Notes under the pieces: generated by a model
The model's input: the letters and a program-made list of their open reading frames with translations, nothing else
Told to the model about the DNA's origin: nothing
The model's database searches: none
Made by a program: the position numbers and the translations under genes
From: Bodo saltans
Taxonomy: Eukaryota > Euglenozoa > Kinetoplastea > Eubodonida > Bodonidae
Length of the DNA: 45,072 nt
Assembly (NCBI GenBank): GCA_001460835.1
Contig: CYKH01001710.1
Location: forward strand, 8,584 to 53,655
Direction of reading: 5' to 3'
Shown: one piece after another, positions 26,919 to 35,709 of the stretch
Layout: each line of letters starts with the position of its first letter
How positions within the stretch are numbered: position 1 is the stretch's first letter

Positions 26919-29468
26919 ATGAGCCGGCACGAAGAGATTCCGCTTGTATCGCGATACGAGGACGCCGCCATGTCCTCCTTTGACCGCAAAAGTGGCGCTG
27001 CCCACAACGTATGGCTACAAGAACTTGGTGAAATGGAGGAAGAGGGCGATCACCGCTTCAATCGTCATCGCGCCCCTCTCTTTGAGCGGGCCAAGAAGCC
27101 GCACGTCTTTACCGCAGACCAAAGGAAGCGAATGGACGGATATGAATCGATCGACTTTTTCGAGGCACAGAGTTTGATCTACAAGGATCACCTTCGGGCT
27201 GTCAAGTCGGAGCCGCGTTGGGTGAAATGGGCCGTCTACGTGGCGGTTGGTATGTCTACTGGACTTTGGGCGTGTGTGTTATTTCAAACGCTCGACTTTC
27301 TTTCCAATGCACGCCGCAGTGTGGTCGAGACTATTGTGAACAATCGAAACGATGAGAAGGGCACGACGGGTGTTGGCGTGCATCTGACCACTAGTGGTAT
27401 CCGCATGGACGCGTTCTTGTACGGCTACGGTACGATGCTCCTCTGGGCCATCGTCGGGTGTCTCTTGTCCTCGCTGTGCTGCTTGATCATGCCGAGCGCT
27501 GCAGGCAGTGGCGTGCCTGATGTCATGGCGTACCTCAATGGTGTCATGTTTCCACTGATCTTCAATGTGCGCACTTTGGTGGTGAAGACAGCAAGTTGTA
27601 TTCTGGCCGTCTCCAGCGGTCTGCCAGGCGGTGTGGAGGGCCCAATGATTCACATCGGAGCGTTGATTGGGGCGGGGCTGCCTTCAGGACGCAGCCGATC
27701 GATGGGGTTTAGCAACCGCTTCTTGTCCATGTTCCGTAACGCAAAGGACACACGCGACTTTATCACTGCCGGGGCGGCGTGCGGCATCACCTCGGCATTC
27801 AGCAGCCCAATCGGCGGTCTGTTGTTCGTCATGGAAGAAGTGGCGACGTTTTTCCCAGTAAAACTGTCCTGGATGGTCTTCGTGTCGGCCCTCGCGTGTA
27901 TGTGCACCATGCAGCTTGTCAACACCTATTTGCAAGGCTGGAAATACAACTCCTTTGCGCCTGCAGACGGCAATTTTGCCGATACCGCCATCACCATGTT
28001 CCGCACGCAGTTCCAAGAATTTCACAGCATTCCACTGAATATTCTGACTTTTGTTCCTACCATCGTCACTGGCATCGCCCTTGGATTGCTTAGTGTCGTG
28101 TTTGTTCTTGGAAATCAGCGAGTGAACCGCTTCCGTGCGCGCAATATCTTTCCGAAGCCACTTTTCCGCGTGCTGGAGCCTGCATTGTTCGTCTCGGTCT
28201 ACATGTCTTGCTGCTATCTTGTGCCTCTTGCGTTCTCGTGCAAGCCTATTCCGCCGATGATTAAAGAAAACGCGGAAACCTTGGGCATTGAGTTGTGGAC
28301 TGCGTTTTGCCCTGACCGTGAAAATGAATTTCATCCACTGGCGACTCTTACTTTGACGAACTCGTACAACGTGATCCGTTCATTGTTTGTTCGTAACGCA
28401 GCAGATTTATTTCCATGGCACGCGCTGCTTATCTACCAAGCTATTTACACCATAGGCGCCATGTACGGCGGTGGTATGTTCACCTCGATCGGTGTCGTCA
28501 TCCCGACGATTGTCATGGGCGCCATCGGTGGACGCCTTCTCGGTGTTGCGTTTAACGAACCAACCTGGGCTGACCCTGGCGTGATTTCTCTTGTCGGAGC
28601 GGCCGCATACTTTGGAGGTCTGTCCCGGCTTACATTTTCTCTTGTCGTCATTATGATGGAAATTACCAACGACTTGACGCACATGAGCTGCATGATGGTT
28701 GGCATCATTATCGCGAAAACAGTTGCCGATCAATTTTGCCACAGTCTCTACCACTCCATTCTGGAAATGAAGTGTGTTCCCTTCTTACCAGTAGCGAACA
28801 GCCTGCATAAGCTTGACACCTACAGCGCCAAGGACATCATGACGGAGAAGGTGGTGATTCTTAAGACAATTGAGTCGTTTCAAAGAATTGTCGAAGTCCT
28901 GCGCACAACAAAGCACAATTGCTTTCCTGTCGTGTCAGTGGCGGATGGAAAGCGATATCGCGGACTGTTGCAGCGGAAACAACTGGAGCTGCTGCTTTGG
29001 TACATCTACTTCCGTGATACCGACCCTTGCACCCGCACCGTCAGCACCGGCTTCTACTCTTCAAACTCCCTCACACCGATGCAACTAAAGGAGCACGCCT
29101 CCTACGCAGATCTCAAGAAGGTGGAGGACAGGATCTACTGGGAGCGGCTTGCCGCGATTCCAAATGTGGAATCTCTTCCGGCAGAGACGACGACGGCGTT
29201 TGTGGACCTAAACCCGTACGTTGATGTTGCCGCGTTGTACGTGAGGGACGTCATGTGCCTCTCTCGTGCGTACAGCATGTTTCAGAACATGGCGTTGCGC
29301 CACCTACCAGTGCTAAACCGCCACAACTTCGTGGTTGGGATTATCACCCGAAAGAATTTTGTGGAGGACCGAATGCACGAGCGGATTGACGCCGCTGCGA
29401 TGAAATCGAAAGAAGCAAAGAGGAGTTCATCCATCAAACGTCGTCAAGCACATCCAAGAGAAGAGTAA
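26919..29468 (+). CDS. CLC-family chloride/proton exchanger with C-terminal CBS domains
   Basis: The 849-residue protein has the complete eukaryotic CLC plan: a cytosolic N-terminus (about 1-105), a membrane domain of about 18 helices (about 106-620) and two CBS domains (about 630-690 and 760-830). The anion-binding signature GSGVPD is at 196-201; its Ser suggests chloride rather than nitrate selectivity. The gating glutamate is E240 in GGVEGPMIH. The segment LLFVMEEVATFF has the second Glu (E307) at the proton-glutamate position. Both residues together are typical of Cl-/H+ antiporters of endosomal, acidocalcisomal or contractile-vacuole membranes rather than plasma-membrane channels. GGMFTSIGVVIPT is the conserved helix-N region. 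The ATG at 26919 follows the AG at 26903-26904. A decayed copy without membrane domain lies directly upstream. Localisation is not readable from the sequence. Confidence 0.95.
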   Translation: MSRHEEIPLVSRYEDAAMSSFDRKSGAAHNVWLQELGEMEEEGDHRFNRHRAPLFERAKKPHVFTADQRKRMDGYESIDFFEAQSLIYKDHLRAVKSEPRWVKWAVYVAVGMSTGLWACVLFQTLDFLSNARRSVVETIVNNRNDEKGTTGVGVHLTTSGIRMDAFLYGYGTMLLWAIVGCLLSSLCCLIMPSAAGSGVPDVMAYLNGVMFPLIFNVRTLVVKTASCILAVSSGLPGGVEGPMIHIGALIGAGLPSGRSRSMGFSNRFLSMFRNAKDTRDFITAGAACGITSAFSSPIGGLLFVMEEVATFFPVKLSWMVFVSALACMCTMQLVNTYLQGWKYNSFAPADGNFADTAITMFRTQFQEFHSIPLNILTFVPTIVTGIALGLLSVVFVLGNQRVNRFRARNIFPKPLFRVLEPALFVSVYMSCCYLVPLAFSCKPIPPMIKENAETLGIELWTAFCPDRENEFHPLATLTLTNSYNVIRSLFVRNAADLFPWHALLIYQAIYTIGAMYGGGMFTSIGVVIPTIVMGAIGGRLLGVAFNEPTWADPGVISLVGAAAYFGGLSRLTFSLVVIMMEITNDLTHMSCMMVGIIIAKTVADQFCHSLYHSILEMKCVPFLPVANSLHKLDTYSAKDIMTEKVVILKTIESFQRIVEVLRTTKHNCFPVVSVADGKRYRGLLQRKQLELLLWYIYFRDTDPCTRTVSTGFYSSNSLTPMQLKEHASYADLKKVEDRIYWERLAAIPNVESLPAETTTAFVDLNPYVDVAALYVRDVMCLSRAYSMFQNMALRHLPVLNRHNFVVGIITRKNFVEDRMHERIDAAAMKSKEAKRSSSIKRRQAHPREE

Positions 29469-29600
29469 CACGTGAGTCCCACCACACCCCTATCGTACGT
29501 CGACGTTGCACGGCAAAAGCTTATCTAGCATTCTCAAACTTAAGGATTTGATAATTCATGCTTCTCAATTTATTTTCTGTGTCATTTGTTGAAGTAAGGG

Positions 29601-30548
29601 ATGCTAAAGGCCTCACTCCCGCTGCGAGTGCGTGTCCTCGTTCTCACCATGATCCCAAGTGGCGGTGCACTGACCCCTGCATTAGAGCGCCTTGGGTACA
29701 AACCGTACACCTTCAAGAACACATTCCAACGAGGCAATGCAGGAACGCATCCACCGGAGTGGGCATCTGTGCTGGAGGGGAAGAAGCATTTTAATTTGAA
29801 GCTCTTGACTGGTGACTTTGATTGTCTCGTGGGACCACCTGCTGCTATCGCATTCGATCGAGTCCTTCGAGATTGTCCTGCGTTCACCAAAGTGATCTTA
29901 GTCGAAGAGCCGGATAAGGATGCCTGGGCAAGAGACGCTGATCAGCACCTTCCGCAACTTCTTGCTGCAACGCTCAAAGGAAGTAAAAGATCAGTCGGGA
30001 AACATTTTCACACAATGGTTCAAATGATGCTGCCATCCGACAAGAAGTTGAACCGCGCCGCCGCCTTGGAAATATTCGAAGAGCGCGTCAAGCGTGCCAT
30101 CACCGCAGATCGGCTGCTTGTGTACCGGACCTCAGAGGGGTGGGAGCCGCTGTGCGAATTTCTTGAAAAGGACGTGCCTGAAGGAGTCTCCTTTCCTCCC
30201 AGTGACAACGGATTTGAAATCTTTGGCGTCCTCGAGGACCGCCTGCGCCGTGCAGAGAGGTTGACGCTGTACGTCTCTATAGTGATGGTGGCGGCCACCG
30301 TCGTGATGTTTTGGCCATTTTTTGGCAGTATTTGGGCGTCTATTAACGAATACTACATGGACTACAAAACTGCGTTTGCTACAGAAACTGAAACGCTGAG
30401 GCAAGAGGGCAGAGAGAAGGACATGAGCCTTCGCAAGGCGATGGTGATGTCCAAGGATGTGACGATGGCATTTGAAAAGAAGTGGCGTGATGAAGTCATT
30501 CCGCCAAACGATGCGAATGCAACTGCTGCTGCTGCTAAGAAGCCGTAG
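29601..30548 (+). CDS. Sulfotransferase-family (Sulfotransfer_4-like) protein with C-terminal membrane anchor and degenerate PAPS loop
   Basis: The 315-residue protein shows the order of segments of the Sulfotransfer_4 group. A first strand and loop (RVLVLTMIPSGGALTPALER, 11-30) lead into LGYKPY. DFDCLVGPPAAIAFDRVL (72-89) corresponds to the DAvvD-P segment, and PAFTKVILVEEPDKDAW (93-109) to the AKVILtvRDpekW segment. ADRLLVYRTSEGWEPLCEFL (169-188) corresponds to the conserved RLLvyevkEGWEPLCeFL block, followed by a FPPSDN turn. The normal PAPS-binding loop RTGTTSL is replaced by IPSGGAL, and the R of the RDP segment is absent (EEP), so ordinary sulfotransfer is doubtful. A hydrophobic helix at about 221-246 followed by a charged tail suggests anchoring near the C-terminus, so the enzyme-like domain faces the cytosol. 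The ATG at 29601 is preceded by a T-rich tract and AG at 29592-29593. Assignment is by motif memory and moderately sure. Confidence 0.7.
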   Translation: MLKASLPLRVRVLVLTMIPSGGALTPALERLGYKPYTFKNTFQRGNAGTHPPEWASVLEGKKHFNLKLLTGDFDCLVGPPAAIAFDRVLRDCPAFTKVILVEEPDKDAWARDADQHLPQLLAATLKGSKRSVGKHFHTMVQMMLPSDKKLNRAAALEIFEERVKRAITADRLLVYRTSEGWEPLCEFLEKDVPEGVSFPPSDNGFEIFGVLEDRLRRAERLTLYVSIVMVAATVVMFWPFFGSIWASINEYYMDYKTAFATETETLRQEGREKDMSLRKAMVMSKDVTMAFEKKWRDEVIPPNDANATAAAAKKP

Positions 30549-30721
30549 GGTGCTGCCTGCCTGCCGTGTTGTTCCTCTTCACACACCATTAAAAAGGCGA
30601 TCGTGAACAAGCAAACACCATCTAAAAACTTATTCCACTCAGTCAATTGATTTTCTTGTTGTTGCTTTCTCTTTCTCCACCAATTGTAGAACTCTAACTT
30701 CTAAGTTGATTATTTAAGAGG

Positions 30722-31858
30722 ATGTCATCGGATAGAGAATTTGTCGAGGCATACAAGCCGCGAAGCGAAGAAGACCAGATTCGTCGGAGTGTGTTTAGCC
30801 GTTGCCTTCGCCTATTAGCAACCGCGTCTCCTGAGCAGAAAGTAAAGTGGGGACTACAAGTTCAGGAAATCATCGATGCGGAGGTTGCCAAAAAATCGAA
30901 AGCGGCTGCAAAGAGGCCGCGCTCAGAAGATCAGGTTCCAGCACCGCAAGCGACATTGACAGAAAATTCGCCAATGGCGCCGAATGCGGAAGACAAGCCA
31001 ATAGAGGAGGTGGAGCGACAAGTATTGTCACAGGGCGATGTGGTTGTGTTCGCTGCTGATGTCACGACGATCGAAGACCTTGAGCGCCTTAGTGGTAGCG
31101 CAACTGCTACGACCCCACTGTTGACTCCGGCAGATGCGACTGCCATCGTCGGGAGTTACATGCGCCAATTGCTGGACCGCGTCGTTGGGTTATCCTTGAA
31201 TGTTTTTAGCACTGCAGCGCTCAGCTTTCTGTGCGTCATGCTATCGATCACCTCGAAACCACCAAAAGGAAAAGACGCCTTGTACAGCCTTCTCGCGAAC
31301 TTTCACTACCAAGAGTGTGAGAAGATTGGTAAGAGGCAGATTAATAACCGCACCGTGCTGCTTCACGCACAACAAGATGCGGCGGCTTTCGCAAGTGCCA
31401 ACAAAAAACCAGCACCAAAGAAGGGAAGCGCGCAGAAGACGGTTACGACGACAGCCCCAGCACCGATGGAGTCACTGAGGGTCAGCAGTCGTAGAGCTGG
31501 TAAAAGTAATCCAATTGCCGAAGAAGTTGTCGAAGAAGATGCTGCATTGGAGCTGCGTGACGAGACACCTGCATTTACAAAAGTTCAAAGGCCCAAAGGT
31601 AAGGTAGTATTCCGGGCTGATGAGGATCATCCTGCTCCCATTGCATTAGATGACATTGCGTTGAACCGTAAAGTGATGACGTTGGTTCAAGTTCTTGATC
31701 CCGTGACGATTGACACCCTCTTCAAGAAGCTTAACGACAACAACAACAGCGATGGTGCTGCCGCTACGGATAGACACAGAATAGAGCGAGCTTTGATGAC
31801 ATTGGCAAGCCAAGGAGTGTTGTTTTACGAAAATGAAATTGCTTACTTCGCAGGATAA
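30722..31858 (+). CDS. Hypothetical nuclear-type protein with a C-terminal winged-helix-like region
   Basis: This 378-residue protein starts at the ATG at 30722. Residues 1-55 are helical. A basic stretch KKSKAAAKRPRSE (57-69) looks like a nuclear localisation signal. Residues about 110-230 are largely hydrophobic-helical and could be a small folded domain. About 230-310 is Lys/Ala/Pro-rich and disordered. The final 70 residues (IALNRKVMTLVQVLDPVTID ... ERALMTLASQGVLFYENE) have the helix-helix-strand pattern of a winged helix, as at the C-terminus of RPA32 and in several chromatin proteins. That similarity is only a pattern, and no specific family is recognised. A DNA-bound or complex-scaffolding role in the nucleus is plausible. 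Confidence 0.7.
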   Translation: MSSDREFVEAYKPRSEEDQIRRSVFSRCLRLLATASPEQKVKWGLQVQEIIDAEVAKKSKAAAKRPRSEDQVPAPQATLTENSPMAPNAEDKPIEEVERQVLSQGDVVVFAADVTTIEDLERLSGSATATTPLLTPADATAIVGSYMRQLLDRVVGLSLNVFSTAALSFLCVMLSITSKPPKGKDALYSLLANFHYQECEKIGKRQINNRTVLLHAQQDAAAFASANKKPAPKKGSAQKTVTTTAPAPMESLRVSSRRAGKSNPIAEEVVEEDAALELRDETPAFTKVQRPKGKVVFRADEDHPAPIALDDIALNRKVMTLVQVLDPVTIDTLFKKLNDNNNSDGAAATDRHRIERALMTLASQGVLFYENEIAYFAG

Positions 31859-32015
31859 TGCATGTCAAAGGAGATGGTGAGACATTGTTGACGCTACCAA
31901 ACGCGAGCTACGCTCTTTTCGCGAGTTTGTTCCCCTTTTGAATGCAAGATTCTTAGCTCATTTCTTTTCGTGTAAGTAAAACCGATAAGCATCCATTCAG
32001 GAATACGTGGGGAAC

Positions 32016-32627
32016 ATGCCTTCGGAAGACGTGATCGCTTTGGCCCTGCTGCTCATGACTGTTGTCGGCCAGCTCGTTGCCACACGATGGGTATCCTCCA
32101 TTCCTCAAATGTTTCGGCGGAAGGAGTGGCTTCTGGAAAGAAAAATAGGAAAGCACAAGAAGGAAATGGAGACATTAAACGCCGTCTCTTCATTTGCAGC
32201 GTACAGCAAAAGCCAACGCGAGTTGGCAAAACTGGAGAAAGAACATGAGGCCGCGGTGTCTTCTCGCCGTCAGCAGCCGTTGGTCATCAGGTATGCGCCG
32301 TATCTTGTCGCTGTCGTTGCACAGTGTGGGTTTATCCTTCCCGTGATCAAGTTGTACGGCACGAAGGAGTTGGTGATGGTGCCGAACTATTTGGCCTTTG
32401 GATTCTTTCGGTTGGTGGCGTTTGGTGACGATACAACGGCAGCAATATGGCGCCTGGCCTCGCTACCGCTGAGTGCCGTCATGGAAGTGGGAGAGTCGCG
32501 TGCCTCCTCCCCTTACGCCAATGTTGCTCTTGGGGATGAGTGGCTTAGGAGCATTGGGGTGCTACCGTGGTGCTTGTTGTGCTACGTTGCCTGGTGGCAC
32601 GTACGAACGTCCCTGTGGCGTTCTTGA
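32016..32627 (+). CDS. GET1: GET1/WRB-like subunit of the tail-anchored protein insertase
   Basis: The ATG at 32016 lies 16 bases after the acceptor ATCCATTCAG (AG at 31999-32000); an in-frame GTG at 32007 is not used. The 203-residue protein has the GET1/WRB plan: a first membrane helix (about 5-24), a cytosolic charged coiled coil (about 38-84) with LNAVSSFAAYSKSQRELAKLE, and two C-terminal membrane helices (about 92-112 and 181-197). That segment is the counterpart of the conserved FARYARLERKINKL segment that binds the Get3 ATPase. The segment VPNYLAFGFFRLVAFG between helices 2 and 3 matches the P-x-x-x-x-x-x-x-RLVAFP stretch of WRB. In other eukaryotes GET1 and GET2 form the ER receptor that releases tail-anchored proteins from Get3. 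Length and topology are typical, apart from an insert of about 30 residues before the last helix. Confidence 0.82.
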   Translation: MPSEDVIALALLLMTVVGQLVATRWVSSIPQMFRRKEWLLERKIGKHKKEMETLNAVSSFAAYSKSQRELAKLEKEHEAAVSSRRQQPLVIRYAPYLVAVVAQCGFILPVIKLYGTKELVMVPNYLAFGFFRLVAFGDDTTAAIWRLASLPLSAVMEVGESRASSPYANVALGDEWLRSIGVLPWCLLCYVAWWHVRTSLWRS

Positions 32628-32758
32628 ACAACACACAGTTGCTTTGACAGCAATGTAGTTTTTTGTGACGCGCCAACAGTCCCTCATACTCCAGGCTATT
32701 TTTCCTCTTTTTTTTTTTCGTTTTTCGTTTCCAAAGCAAAAGTCATATTTGTTGGAGC

Positions 32759-33412
32759 ATGAGCAGACCTGTAGATCTTGTGGACTCCGACGACCAGGAC
32801 GCGTCGACCGCAGAGTTGTCTCCGCGTAAAAAGTCCTCGTACTGGAAGGCGAGGCACAGTGACTTGGAGATCCATGAAGGTGACGATCGTGGGGCTGTAT
32901 TCTTTGGGGAGTTCGAAGCCCGCAAACTTTTGACAAAGGCAATGGAGCGTGCGTGGGACGATTTGTTGTTGAACGGGTGCAAAGTTCATGAAACGTTGGA
33001 GGCGTATGAAAATGCGGACCGATGCAAATGCGAAACCTCTGAGCGAAAGGAATTCGAAGGTCTGCTACGTTTTCAGGTTCGCGAGATGGAGCGCGTTCGC
33101 CTTGGTCATGCTGAGCATAGCTACATCAACTTTGTGAGCCCATGTTTCATCGAGCAGCAGGCCAAGAAACACGCCCACGTGCAATCAAGCACCTCGAGCA
33201 GCCACACCAACGATCACCACGGAGAACCTCAAGGTGCACCTAAGCCACACAAGAAACGTGCGTCAGTGGCACTAACAACATTCCATCGGGACTTGATGGA
33301 TTTCCAAGACTTGGTTGAAGTGGGCAGCGAAGAACAGGCGGAGCGGCTTGAAATAGTCCTGGAGTGGTGTGGTGAGTTGGCTTCGTTCGCGTCACAAAAG
33401 CGCCTCGAGTAA
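32759..33412 (+). CDS. Hypothetical 217-residue protein
   Basis: The ATG at 32759 follows a dense T tract (32696-32730) and AG at 32735-32736. The protein is soluble, with no signal peptide or membrane helix. The N-terminal 30 residues are acidic and Ser-rich. Residues about 45-125 form a charged helical region (FEARKLLTKAMERAWDDLLL, FQVREMERVRLGHAEHSYIN). A His/Ser/Pro-rich linker (about 135-165) precedes a C-terminal helix (FQDLVEVGSEEQAERLEIVL). Two cysteines (CKCE) are not part of a recognisable metal site. I do not recognise a family. Confidence 0.7.
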   Translation: MSRPVDLVDSDDQDASTAELSPRKKSSYWKARHSDLEIHEGDDRGAVFFGEFEARKLLTKAMERAWDDLLLNGCKVHETLEAYENADRCKCETSERKEFEGLLRFQVREMERVRLGHAEHSYINFVSPCFIEQQAKKHAHVQSSTSSSHTNDHHGEPQGAPKPHKKRASVALTTFHRDLMDFQDLVEVGSEEQAERLEIVLEWCGELASFASQKRLE

Positions 33413-33620
33413 AGATCAACGCTTGACGTGTGCGGCGTACAGTACCCTCTTCCATTTGATTTAATGCTCTGAAGGTTCTTTTTGTTGATGCGATGGGTGT
33501 TTTGTTAAACCCAACCGACGACGAGGCTGACAGCATGTACTTTCCTTTTACCTCTTGCAAGATTCTTTTCGTTAAGAAATGTGCCGTGATTTTTACACAT
33601 TTTTCCCCCTTTTGATGCTT

Positions 33621-33627
33621 CATTCAG
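33621..33627 (+). promoter_or_regulatory. Probable spliced-leader acceptor of the small-Tim gene
   Basis: A T/C-rich stretch (33597-33620) ends in CATTCAG with AG at 33626-33627, 21 bases upstream of the ATG at 33649, supporting that start. Confidence 0.45.
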
Positions 33628-33648
33628 TCGCCTGTCTTCACAACAAAC

Positions 33649-33999
33649 ATGCAACCCCCGCCTCCCCCGACGCCGTTTGAGACGAACCTCATGCAATCGT
33701 ATCAAATCCTAGCAGGCGCTAGGATGCAGTCCGCCATCATGCACCAATCAGTCCCCATGTGCATCAACAAGTGCCTCGACACCGAGGAACTCTACACACT
33801 CATGCGCACAAACAACGCACCCATTAAATACCGACTAGAAAAGGATCTGGAGGAGAAGAAATGCATCGAAACCTGTGGGGCGAAGTGGGACGAGCTCTAC
33901 CGTCGAACCGTCATGCGCCTCAATCAGCGCGAGACGCAGGTGGTGCAATTTAAGGCGATGGAGGCCGCCATGAATGGAGGTGCTGCTGCTGCTGAGTAG
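33649..33999 (+). CDS. Small Tim-like mitochondrial intermembrane-space chaperone (twin CX3C)
   Basis: This 116-residue protein has the twin CX3C motif that defines the Tim8/9/10/13 family: CINKC (C38, C42) and CIETC (C72, C76), each within a predicted helix. In the family the four cysteines form two disulfides through the Mia40/Erv1 pathway, and hexamers escort hydrophobic precursors to the TIM22 or SAM complexes. The helix before the first motif and the one after the second (WDELYRRTVMRLNQRETQVV) fit the antiparallel hairpin. The spacing between the two motifs is 29 residues, clearly longer than the 11-18 usual in yeast and human small Tims. This makes it either a divergent kinetoplastid Tim or another twin-CX3C protein. 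A proline run (PPPPP) sits at the N-terminus and an alanine run at the C-terminus. No presequence is present, as expected. Confidence 0.82.
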   Translation: MQPPPPPTPFETNLMQSYQILAGARMQSAIMHQSVPMCINKCLDTEELYTLMRTNNAPIKYRLEKDLEEKKCIETCGAKWDELYRRTVMRLNQRETQVVQFKAMEAAMNGGAAAAE

Positions 34000-34146
34000 C
34001 GCGGATGTGTGGATATCACATAAAATTCTCACAAATTCTCTTTCTTTGGCGAAACGATTTATTATGTTGGTCGTTGGCCTCGTTATTACACATCACCATT
34101 TTGCTGTATCTCTCTTAACAAGGTACCTATAGATTGGTAACGACAC

Positions 34147-35406
34147 ATGGGATTTCTAGTCGCTCCCCATTCAGAGCTCTTTGGCAACGTCCTCTGCACA
34201 ACAGTCGCGGCAGCATGCTCAATGGTCGGCTCCGCATGGATGCTGATGACCTACCGTACTTACTACCCCATTCTTCACTCCCCCTTTAACGATATGGCCG
34301 CTGCTGTTGCGGTGTTGCAGTGTCTTCAAGCACTAGAAAGGCTGATGGTCAGTGTCGTGGCATTGTCAACGACTAACGTTCCATTCTTACTTTGTGATGT
34401 CAGTGGAAGTATTGATCAGGCCCTGGGTGTCTCTGCAGAAGTGCTGCTGTCGTGTTTTTGCTTATACTTGGCTGTGCCTCAAGTGCGTATGCGCGGGGTA
34501 CGCTGGAACGTTGCGTATGTGACTGCGGTCCTTGTTGCCGTCGTTTCTGTGACATGCTGCTGGGTGTTTCTCTACGACGGTGCACAACAAATGTCCAGCA
34601 ATTCTCTTAGTACGCCAAGAGCGCCGGGCTGCGCTGATGCATTACCCTTTCCGCCGTTGACGAACGGGTCAGACGTTGCACAGATGCACTTTACATTAGA
34701 GCTTGGGTGGTGCTGGTTGCCATCTGACGCGTGCTGGTACTCAGGCTTTAGTCAAGTGCAGCTCGACGTTCTTCGAGCGCTATGTGCGTACACCACCGCC
34801 GTGGCGTACCTTGTTGCTGCTGCGTCCGCACTGGTGTCGCTTGCGTGCTCGAGTTCGTGTTCCGGTGGTGGAGCCGACGGCAGTGATGCAACGATCGCTC
34901 GTGTCCCTAGAATCGTGTTCCTCCGACTCTTCTTGATGGCTGTTTTCCCAATGATAGCGCTTGGGTTTGGGGCGGCGTCGAGGTTCAGCGGAGACAATCA
35001 TAAAGATCTTGATGACGCAAGTGCCGTGCTGCTTCCCCTTTGTGGTCTCTGGAATGCAGTTGTTTTTTTAGGCACTGAGAGGATGGCTTTTGCTTTGATG
35101 TATCGATGCCCCTGTGCCACCGCTCTTTGCAACGATAGTATTTCCGCAGAGGAGGGGAGCTACAGTGAATTGGGCAGTCCCACCATGACGCTGCCAGATG
35201 GGTTTACGCCACCGAACGGTTTTACCGCCGCGGTCCGATTCCTTTGCTGCGACTTAGCGATAGGAGAAGCTCGTGAGAGACGGCACGTGTTTGCCGATGT
35301 TGACACGTTGTTGTTGCGCGGCAGTGGAGACGTGCGGATGCCCCAGATGGAAGGAGAAGTCAGTCCCAGGCGAGGAAAGGATACACGCAGAGTTCTTGAG
35401 CTGTGA
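34147..35406 (+). CDS. Seven-helix receptor, cAMP-receptor-like (GPCR class E-like), member 1
   Basis: This 419-residue protein has seven hydrophobic helices at about 12-34, 48-73, 90-112, 121-143, 208-234, 256-280 and 292-312. The extracellular loop between helices 4 and 5 ends with ELGWCWLP (185-192), matching the NWCWI segment at the same place in Dictyostelium cAMP receptors. Helix 7 ends with VVFLGTERMAF, a motif conserved in all complete members here. A post-helix segment PPNGFTAAVRFLCCDL (355-370) looks like an amphipathic helix 8. The second loop contains additional Cys, and SSNSLST and NGS sites that could be glycosylated. The intracellular loop between helices 3 and 4 is short. It is the first of at least five related genes up to the window end. 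It would act as a plasma-membrane sensor coupling to an unknown transducer; kinetoplastid heterotrimeric G proteins are not generally known, so coupling is open. Confidence 0.82.
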   Translation: MGFLVAPHSELFGNVLCTTVAAACSMVGSAWMLMTYRTYYPILHSPFNDMAAAVAVLQCLQALERLMVSVVALSTTNVPFLLCDVSGSIDQALGVSAEVLLSCFCLYLAVPQVRMRGVRWNVAYVTAVLVAVVSVTCCWVFLYDGAQQMSSNSLSTPRAPGCADALPFPPLTNGSDVAQMHFTLELGWCWLPSDACWYSGFSQVQLDVLRALCAYTTAVAYLVAAASALVSLACSSSCSGGGADGSDATIARVPRIVFLRLFLMAVFPMIALGFGAASRFSGDNHKDLDDASAVLLPLCGLWNAVVFLGTERMAFALMYRCPCATALCNDSISAEEGSYSELGSPTMTLPDGFTPPNGFTAAVRFLCCDLAIGEARERRHVFADVDTLLLRGSGDVRMPQMEGEVSPRRGKDTRRVLEL

Positions 35407-35709
35407 CGTACTGTTGGGCTGTTCTCTTGAACGCCAAAGGAGACGTTTTTTGACAAGCAAACACGTTCATGGTGGATGTACAGAGTTTGGCCACGACTGC
35501 GATCGGAAAACCTCATTTTCTTGCGTGCGTGTTAAAGTACATCCCGCGTATTATGAGGTGAAGTATCACGTATTATGTTGTTGCCCAAGTTGCCCACCTT
35601 AGTGATCAAGCCTTTCAATCTCTGATTGCTAATTGATGTTTCGACTCTGGATCTCTTTAACCTCTCTCTTGTATTGATCTGCTGTTGCAACGTAATGAAA
35701 GATGTAAAC
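35407..35709. other. Intergenic region between receptor genes
   Basis: This 303-base spacer contains a T/C-rich tract at about 35652-35671, continuing weakly to 35690. The first AG after it is at 35700-35701. That places the ATG at 35695 upstream of the mature 5' end and favours the ATG at 35710 as start. No gene seen. Confidence 0.5.

Noticed and set aside
29601-30548. Uroporphyrinogen-III synthase
   Set aside because: The VYRT word is suggestive, but the EGWEPLCEFL block and the overall order of segments fit the Sulfotransfer_4 family much better.
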